A stretch of 64,000 nucleotides of DNA from CAVOGJ01 sp963700865 (GTDB taxonomy: Bacteria; Planctomycetota; Planctomycetia; Pirellulales; Pirellulaceae), in assembly GCA_963700865.1 (NCBI GenBank), contig CAVOZC010000018.1:1-64000 (forward strand). Direction: 5' to 3'. The notes beneath the pieces are model-generated. The model was not told the DNA's origin. It worked only from the letters and a program-made list of their open reading frames with translations, and searched no databases. Below, in pieces: positions 58,059 through 64,000 of the stretch (its first letter is position 1; each line of letters begins with the position of its first letter). Position numbers and translations under genes: made by a program.

Positions 58059-59559
58059 TCAGGTGCACACGGTTTGCTTTACACGGGCGATCGTCTTCTG
58101 GTAGAGCCCCACATAGGCCTGGGCACTCTGCTTCCACGACCAATCCTGCGCCATGGCCCGCTCGACCATCTGCTGCCAGGCCGCGGGCCGTTCCCGGTAG
58201 ACTTGCATGGCCCACCGCAGGGTACCGTCGAGTGCCGCGGCAGAAAACTCATAGAAGCAGAAACCGGTCGGCGTTCCCGCCAGGAGCGAATCTTCCGTGC
58301 AATCCTCGACCGTATCGCGGAGTCCGCCCGTGGCGTGGACCAACGGCAAGGCACCATACTTGAGGCTATACAACTGGTTCAATCCGCACGGCTCGTAACG
58401 GCTGGGCATTAGAAAAAGGTCGGCGGCGGCTTCGATCTGGTGGGCCAGCGGCTCGGAAAACTCGGTCCGCACGGCAAGGCGCTGCGGAAACTCAGCCGCC
58501 AGCCCGCGTAACTGCTCCTCCAGCTCTGGCTGTCCCGACCCGAGCAGTGCCCATTGGACCGGTTCGGTGGGCAGCCAATGCCCCATGATCTCCGCCACCA
58601 GGTGGACGCCCTTCTGCTCGGCCAGTCGGCCCACGATACCCACCAGCGGCAAATGGGGTTCCACGGGCAATCCCAACTGCTCTTGCAGCTCTGCCCTTGT
58701 TGGTCGCCTTGCCCGCTTGCCACGAAGTGGCATCGTAGTTTTGCACAAGATGCGGATCACTCGCGGGATTCCACTCCCCATAGTCCACACCGTTCAGAAT
58801 GCCGCTAACATCCTGTCGCCGCTGGAAGAGGACCCCTTCCAGTCCACAGCCAAGCGGGGTGCGTTGAATCTCCTTGGCATAGGTTGGACTGACGGTATTC
58901 ACGGCATCCGCATAGACAATCCCACCCTTGAGCAGATTCAAGTCGCCGTAAAACTCAAGCCGTCGCCAGTCAAAATAACGCCAATCGAGTCCGGTGAGCA
59001 GCATGTCCCAGTGCCAGAAACGACCCTGGTACGCCAGATTGTGAATGGTTAGCAGCGAGGCGAGTTGTTCATAACCCGGCGCACAGCGATACTCGGCGTC
59101 GAGCAGGACGGGAATGAGTGCCGTCTGCCAGTCATTGCAGTGCACGATATCGATGTCCAGTTCCAACAGCCGAATGGCCTCCAGGACCGCTCGACTGAAA
59201 AAGACGAATCGTTCGCAATTGTCGCGATAATCGGTCCCACGTTCCCCGTAGAGTTCGGGACGATCATAGTATTTCCGTTGCTCGATGAAATAGACCGAGA
59301 CGCCATCGCCGTTGCCTTCGTGGATCAAACGCAAGATTCGGCCCTGAACACTCTGATTGCCGACCGGAATTTCCAGGGTGACTCCGCAGTCCTCCAAGTG
59401 ATAACCGCGAGCATGCACTTGGCGATACGCGGGAAGTACCAGAGTCACCGCGTGCCCGAGACGATGTAGTTCCCGCGGCAGGGTACCGCAGACATCGGCC
59501 AGCCCCCCCGTTTTCGCAAACGGTATGGCCTCGCTGGCGGCAATTAAAACCTTTGTCAC
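58059..59559 (-). CDS. glgA: Glycogen synthase, frameshifted
   Basis: Transfers glucose from ADP-glucose to growing glycogen (GT5 family). Starts MTKVLIAASEAIPFAKTGGL with the ADP-glucose-binding KTGGLADV; further marks are IVHCNDWQTALIPVLLDAEY, LTIHNLAYQGRFW and NTVSPTYAKEI. Near 58690 the frame slips (ATNKGRA then ELQEQLGLPVEPHLPLVGIV), and the C-terminal half contains VGIVGRLAEQKGVHLVAEIM, FLMPSRYEPCGLNQLYSLKY and ATGGLRDTVEDC, ending at 58059. Together about 490 residues, full length. It should work with the GH57 enzyme. Confidence 0.9.
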
Positions 59560-59949
59560 GTCACTCCTCCGCTCGTACGCTCAATGGAAGGCCCTAGGAC
59601 CTTGCCCTGCCTAACGTTAGCTCGCTGGCACCGGCCACGCGTCAGAACTCCGGTCACTCGCCCTCCCGCGGCACCCGTATTGTACGTGCAAGTCACCGTA
59701 TCGACGATGCGGGTTGCCATGATTAGGCAGCCGCACCGGTGGGCTGCCTGAGGGCGTGGCTGGCAATGAGGGGCAACTTGTGGCGGAGGGCGTCCGGCCG
59801 ACCCTCCACCACCCGCCAGGCAGGGGGAAACGCGTGGGTCCACGAGTGACTTTTCCCCTCCCGCAACGGTGGCGGGTCATGTTACGATGAGCTCCCGCGT
59901 CGCGATGTGATCCGCGCGGCTTTCCCTCAACGTCTCAGGATGCGACGCC
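59560..59949. other. Intergenic with hairpin between glgA and miaB
   Basis: Divergent 390-bp gap. aggcagcc (59725-59732) and ggctgcct (59742-59749) form a perfect 8-bp stem with a 9-nt loop. No gene or clear promoter was seen otherwise. Confidence 0.35.
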
Positions 59950-61395
59950 TTGACCCCTCACAACCAGACGGCCGGTATGACCAAACGATTGTACATCGAA
60001 ACCGTCGGCTGCCAGATGAATCTGCTGGACAGCGAGCTGGTCGTCGCCAGCCTGCGGGAACGTGGGTACGATCTAACCAGCGATCCGTCGGCCGCCGATA
60101 CGATCCTGTTCAATACCTGCAGCGTGCGGCAGCGAGCCGAGGACAAGGTGTACAGCTCGCTCGGTCGGCTGAAACGCCTGAAGGAACAGTTTCCCCAGAA
60201 GGTGATCGGTGTGATGGGCTGCATGGCCCAAAAGGATCAACGGCTGATTTTCGACCGCGCCCCCTATGTCGACCTGGTCGTCGGTCCCGGCCAGTTACAC
60301 CAGATTCCCGACTTGATTGCCAAGGTCGAGCGCGGCGCTGGCCAGCAATTGCAGGTGAGCCTCGGACGCACGGACGGCTCGGTCGATTCGATCAAGCGCA
60401 GCCACGAGAGCTTCGATCCACTCCGCGATCCAACCATGCGACCCACGCCGTGGCAAGCCTACGTCCGCATCCAGATTGGGTGCGATAAATTCTGCACTTA
60501 TTGTATCGTGCCGATGGTGCGCGGCCCGGAACAGGGACGGCCGCCGGAACAGATCGTTTCCGAAGCCCGGATGCTCGCCGACCAGGGCTGTCGGGAGTTG
60601 ATTTTGCTGGGCCAGACGGTGAACAGCTACCGTCATCGGACTGAAGGAAGAACGACGACCTTCGCCGACCTGCTCTACCAGGTACACGAGATTGAGGGGA
60701 TCCTTCGCGTCAAATTCGTCACGAATTATCCGAAGGACATGACGGATGATGTCTTGACGGCGGTGCGCGAGCTCCCCAAGTGCTCGCCGTACCTGCATGT
60801 CCCTGCCCAAAGCGGTTCCAATCGCATGCTGGCCGCCATGAAACGCGGCTATACGATCGAGGAGTATCGCGACATGATGGCCCGCATTCGGGAGCAGGTC
60901 CCCGGCTATGCGGTGTCGAGTGATTTCATTGTCGGATTCTGTGGCGAGACCGACGACGACTTCCAGCAGACGGTCGATCTGGTGGAAGAGTGCCGCTTCA
61001 AGAACAGTTTCATTTTCAAATACAGTGAGCGGCCGGGGACGCGGGCCGCACGAGACCTGCCGGATGACGTGCCGACCGAGGTCAAGCGACGACGCAACAA
61101 TCAGTTGCTGGCCATCCAGAATCGGATCAGCCGTGAGGACAATCAGCAATTCGTCGGCCAGGATGTGGAAGTGCTGGTCGAGGGGCCGAGTAAGGCGGCG
61201 AGCGAGCGGGGCGACGAGGGACCGCAGCTACAATTGACGGGCCGCACGCATTGCGATCGGATCGTGGTCTTTGATGGAAATCAGCGGCAGGCAGGTCAGC
61301 TTGTCCCGATCACGATTTACGATGCCCACTCGCACACCCTGTTTGGCCAGGTGGTCACGCAGCAAGTGGGCCCCGAACTGTATTCGCTCTCTTAG
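59950..61395 (+). CDS. miaB: tRNA-2-methylthio-N6-dimethylallyladenosine synthase MiaB
   Basis: Methylthiotransferase acting on A37 of tRNAs. The three domains are seen: UPF0004 with ETVGCQMN, NTCSVR and MGCMAQ cysteines; radical SAM with IGCDKFCTYCIVPMVRGPEQ; and C-terminal TRAM (LTGRTHCDRIVVFDGNQRQA). The sequence YIETVGCQMNLLDSELV and NTCSVRQRAEDKVYSSLGRL separate it from RimO. TTG 59950 has AGGA nine bases upstream; ATG 59977 gives the shorter MTKRLYIETVG form and both are possible. Total 481 residues from the TTG. It lies upstream of the repeat array. Confidence 0.92.
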   Translation: MTPHNQTAGMTKRLYIETVGCQMNLLDSELVVASLRERGYDLTSDPSAADTILFNTCSVRQRAEDKVYSSLGRLKRLKEQFPQKVIGVMGCMAQKDQRLIFDRAPYVDLVVGPGQLHQIPDLIAKVERGAGQQLQVSLGRTDGSVDSIKRSHESFDPLRDPTMRPTPWQAYVRIQIGCDKFCTYCIVPMVRGPEQGRPPEQIVSEARMLADQGCRELILLGQTVNSYRHRTEGRTTTFADLLYQVHEIEGILRVKFVTNYPKDMTDDVLTAVRELPKCSPYLHVPAQSGSNRMLAAMKRGYTIEEYRDMMARIREQVPGYAVSSDFIVGFCGETDDDFQQTVDLVEECRFKNSFIFKYSERPGTRAARDLPDDVPTEVKRRRNNQLLAIQNRISREDNQQFVGQDVEVLVEGPSKAASERGDEGPQLQLTGRTHCDRIVVFDGNQRQAGQLVPITIYDAHSHTLFGQVVTQQVGPELYSLS

Positions 61396-61475
61396 CGGCT
61401 GTCGCAGTGGAGTTCGCCGTAGCGGCTTGGTAGGCTAGAGCAGCGTCAAGTGTCAGGGACTCAGGGTTGGTCAAG

Positions 61476-61877
61476 TCCGTGGCTCGGGCTTCCAGCCGCA
61501 GTTGTCCGTGGCTGGGGCTTCCAGCCGCAGTCGTCCGTGGCTGGGCTTCCAGCCGCAGTCGTCCGTGCGGGCTTCCAGCCGCAGTCGTCCGTGGCTGGGG
61601 CTTCCAGCCGCAGTCGTCCGTGGCTGGGGCTTCCAGCCGCAGTCGTCCGTGGCTCGGGGCTTCCAGCCGCAGTCGTCCGTGGCTGGGGCTTCCAGCCGCA
61701 GTCGTCCGTGGCTGGGGCTTCCAGCCGCAGTCGTCCGTGGCTGGGGCTTCCAGCCGCAGTCGTCCGTGGCTGGGGCTTCCAGCCGCAGTCGTCCGTGGCT
61801 GGGGCTTCCAGCCGCAGTCGTCCGTGGCTGGGGCTTCCAGCCGCAGTCGACTGGTGCCAGATGCCCCAGCCACGGAG
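61476..61877. repeat. Tandem array of about 13 29-bp units
   Basis: Unit tccgtggctggggcttccag followed by ccgcagtcg, 29 bp, repeated about 13 times from 61476 to 61850 with small length changes (one unit is 25 bp, some carry an extra or missing G). Because 29 is not a multiple of three, all frames stay open and spell the same peptide theme (GWGFQPQS). There are no spacers. The array ends with gcagtcgactggtgccagat followed by gccccagccacgga, which matches the first unit of the array at 13478. Confidence 0.9.
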
Positions 61878-61999
61878 AGCGAACCCCAACATTGAAACTT
61901 GACGCTCCACGGGGCTCTACCGACGAACCCGCGTGGTGAACGTAGCAAGCAGGCGCGTCGGCACAGCGCCCAGACCCCGCTCCAGGCGGATATGCGACC

Positions 62000-64000
62000 A
62001 TGAGCACTTCGATTGCCGCCCAACAACTGCGCGAGTACTTGGAACACCTGCCCACCGCGGAGGAGTGGTTGCGGCGGTTGGGACTGGTCGATATCCCCCG
62101 CGCGCATGCCTGCCTGGTACGCATCTCCCAAGGTGGGCTACCGCTGCCCATCGTTGCCGGTTTATGTGAATCTTTGTCGGACATTTTACCGACGCTGAGC
62201 GATCCCGACATGGCATTGGGAAACTTGGAGAGCTTTCTCCGCGCGGTGCGCAGCCCGCGGTCCCTGGCGGCGCTCTTCGAGCGGGACGAACAGGCACTGC
62301 CGATTCTCTTGCAGATGCTTTCGACCAGCCAGCACTTGAGCGATCTGTTAGCACAGGAGCCGGATACGTACGACTTACTGCGGATCACGGAAGGCACGCC
62401 CGTATCACGCGAGATCCTGGTTGAGGAGTTGCGTAACGAGATTCGCGCCGCCCCCGGCGAGTTGGCCGTACAGCGGCTCCTCAGATCTTACAAGCGACGG
62501 GAAACCGCGCGGATCATGTACGGCGACATCGTCCGCTCGCAACGCGTCGAAATCGTCACCCGGCAAATCAGCTATCTGGCCGACTGCTTGTGCGAAGCCG
62601 CCGTGCTGGCCGCCCGCCTGTTGTTACGAGAGAAGTATGGACAGGTGGTGAGCGACGCGAAACACCCCGCCCGGTTCGTGGTGCTCGGCATGGGCAAACT
62701 GGGGGGCCTGGAACTGAACTATTCGAGCGACATTGACCTGATTTATCTGTTTGAAGGCCAAGGCAAGACCGATGGCCCGAAGTCAGTTAGCTGCGAGGAA
62801 TACCACGGGAAGCTCTCGCAGCTTGTCACACGACTCCTATCGGAATCAACGGACCGTGGTTTTTGCTACCGCGTCGACTTGCGACTCCGCCCGAATGGCG
62901 AACAAGGCCCCATTACACTCAGTCGCCAGGCGGCCCTCCGCTATTACGAAAATCAAGGGCGTACCTGGGAGCGTCAAGCCTTTGTCAAGTCGAGACCGAT
63001 CGCTGGCGACCTGTCACTGGGCCGGGAATTTCTCGATGACATTTCCAGCTGGATCTACCGCCGCTATCTCAGTCGAGCCGACATCACGGGCATCAAGGCT
63101 CTGAAGCGACGCATCGAACGGTCGGCCGACGACCGGGGCGAGCGGCTGGTGAATGTCAAGAGCGGTCAAGGCGGGATTCGCGACATCGAGTTCACGATCC
63201 AGTTCCTCCAACTGCTCAACGGAGCCGAGCTGCCGGAATTGCGTACGACGAATACGCTGGAAGCGATCTCACGATTGCAACAGACGGGCTGCTTGACGAT
63301 GCAGGAGTCCGCGATCCTGGAAGAGAATTATGCGTTTCTCCGCCGGGTGGAACACCGTCTGCAGATCATGTTTGACTTGCAGACACACTCCTTGCCCGAG
63401 AGAAAGAGCGAATTGCGAAAGTTGGCGATCCGCATGGGCTTTGAGAATCAGGGCGGCCGCGACGCCGACCAGCTGTTTACCGCGGAGCATCGTGAGCGAT
63501 GCAATACGAATCGCAAGATCCTCAATCACTTGCTCCATGATGCCTTCGAAGACGGTCCCGCCGTGGATCCGGAAGCCGACTTGATTCTCGATCCGTCACC
63601 CACCACGGAGACGATCGAGCGTGTCCTGGCACCCTACGGCCTGCCAGACACCGGGGCCGCCTACCGTCACCTGTGCGAACTAGCCGATGAAAAGCTCCCC
63701 TTCCTTTCCACCAGGCGGTGCCGGCATTTCCTGGCAGCCATTATCCGTCGTCTCCTCACCGAAATCGCTTCCACACCCAATCCCACGGCGGCGCTGATCA
63801 GCCTGGGCCAGGTGAGCGATTCGCTGGGTGGCAAAGGAGTGCTGTGGGAACTGTTCAGTGAGAGCCCCCCCGCACTGCGGCTGTACGTGCGATTATGCGC
63901 CGGCAGCCCCTACCTGGCGTCGATCTTAATCTCGAATCCGGGCATGATTGACGAGCTGCTCGACTCGCTGCTCCTGGATCGGCTGCCCAATCGGCAGGAG
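62000..64000 (+). CDS. glnE: Glutamate-ammonia-ligase adenylyltransferase, partial
   Basis: Adds and removes AMP on glutamine synthetase in nitrogen control. The frame from ATG 62000 is open to the window end, 667 codons, so the 3' end is missing. Family marks: the N-terminal helical region (LLQMLSTSQHLSDLLAQEPD), the nucleotidyltransferase motif LGMGKLGGLELNYSSDIDLI (residues about 230-250) with the metal-binding Asp-x-Asp, RVDLRLRPNGEQG, SRQAALRYYENQGRTWERQA and GIRDIEFTIQFLQL. This is the adenylyl-removing half and linker; the C-terminal adenylyl-transferase half begins near the edge. Confidence 0.92.
   Translation, partial: MSTSIAAQQLREYLEHLPTAEEWLRRLGLVDIPRAHACLVRISQGGLPLPIVAGLCESLSDILPTLSDPDMALGNLESFLRAVRSPRSLAALFERDEQALPILLQMLSTSQHLSDLLAQEPDTYDLLRITEGTPVSREILVEELRNEIRAAPGELAVQRLLRSYKRRETARIMYGDIVRSQRVEIVTRQISYLADCLCEAAVLAARLLLREKYGQVVSDAKHPARFVVLGMGKLGGLELNYSSDIDLIYLFEGQGKTDGPKSVSCEEYHGKLSQLVTRLLSESTDRGFCYRVDLRLRPNGEQGPITLSRQAALRYYENQGRTWERQAFVKSRPIAGDLSLGREFLDDISSWIYRRYLSRADITGIKALKRRIERSADDRGERLVNVKSGQGGIRDIEFTIQFLQLLNGAELPELRTTNTLEAISRLQQTGCLTMQESAILEENYAFLRRVEHRLQIMFDLQTHSLPERKSELRKLAIRMGFENQGGRDADQLFTAEHRERCNTNRKILNHLLHDAFEDGPAVDPEADLILDPSPTTETIERVLAPYGLPDTGAAYRHLCELADEKLPFLSTRRCRHFLAAIIRRLLTEIASTPNPTAALISLGQVSDSLGGKGVLWELFSESPPALRLYVRLCAGSPYLASILISNPGMIDELLDSLLLDRLPNRQE

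Noticed and set aside
61476..61877. CRISPR array (29-bp repeat length fits)
   Set aside because: Units abut each other with no variable spacers, and no cas gene lies nearby.

Overview
The window reads as chromosomal DNA of a GC-rich planctomycete, most likely of the Pirellulales type. Support comes from protein families seen directly: DUF1559 pseudopilin-like proteins with a G/FTLVELL leader, PEP-CTERM surface proteins, a CRTAC1/FG-GAP lipoprotein, ExbB/ExbD genes without a TonB gene, planctomycete-style lysA and mobile-element DNA polymerase, and frequent GTG/TTG starts. No rRNA and no CRISPR array is present.

Layout. 1-3010: the end of a decayed integrative element (family A DNA polymerase pseudogene, winged-helix protein, frameshifted tyrosine recombinase) abutting the 3' end of tRNA-Asp. 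3319-13413: small membrane protein, degenerate GGDEF protein, TPR proteins, a low-complexity lipoprotein, a CRTAC1 lipoprotein, a frameshifted Nei/Fpg glycosylase and a membrane protein. 13478-14012: tandem array of hairpin-bearing ~116-bp units. 14076-21118: radical SAM protein, rarA, LysM/L,D-transpeptidase, pyrE, a nuclease-like protein, and def-fmt. 21319-28542: VWA-exbB-exbD-exbD-TPR module, metallophosphoesterase, orphan DNA methyltransferase. 28628-35848: ferredoxin, lysA, secreted protein, infA, permease, DUF1559 protein. 36002-38901: complete EF-P beta-lysylation set (epmA, efp, epmB). 39068-44246: ergothioneine locus (egtB, DUF427, a two-gene ABC importer, divergent egtD). 45532-47076: RpoD-like sigma factor. 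47224-50203: cobalamin riboswitch followed by a pseudopilin-like gene and two PEP-CTERM surface protein genes. 50290-55299: methyltransferase, AroE-like protein lacking catalytic residues, bioD, hflK-hflC. 55415-59559: glycogen/maltodextrin group (GH57, galT remnant, glgA). 59950-64000: miaB, a 29-bp repeat array, and glnE running off the window.

Three gene groups look like working systems. First, efp, epmA and epmB together can make beta-lysylated EF-P. Second, egtB and egtD flank an importer whose genes run in the same direction as egtB, suggesting synthesis plus uptake of ergothioneine or a related betaine. Third, and least described, a B12-sensing riboswitch sits ahead of three cell-surface-type genes with no transporter or B12 enzyme, which suggests a planctomycete cobalamin-capture surface system.

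A general caution: many otherwise conserved genes (rarA, nei, glgA, GH57, VWA, TPR, integrase) carry single-base frameshifts. In housekeeping genes these are more likely assembly or read errors than real decay, so coordinates of those genes span two or three reading frames.
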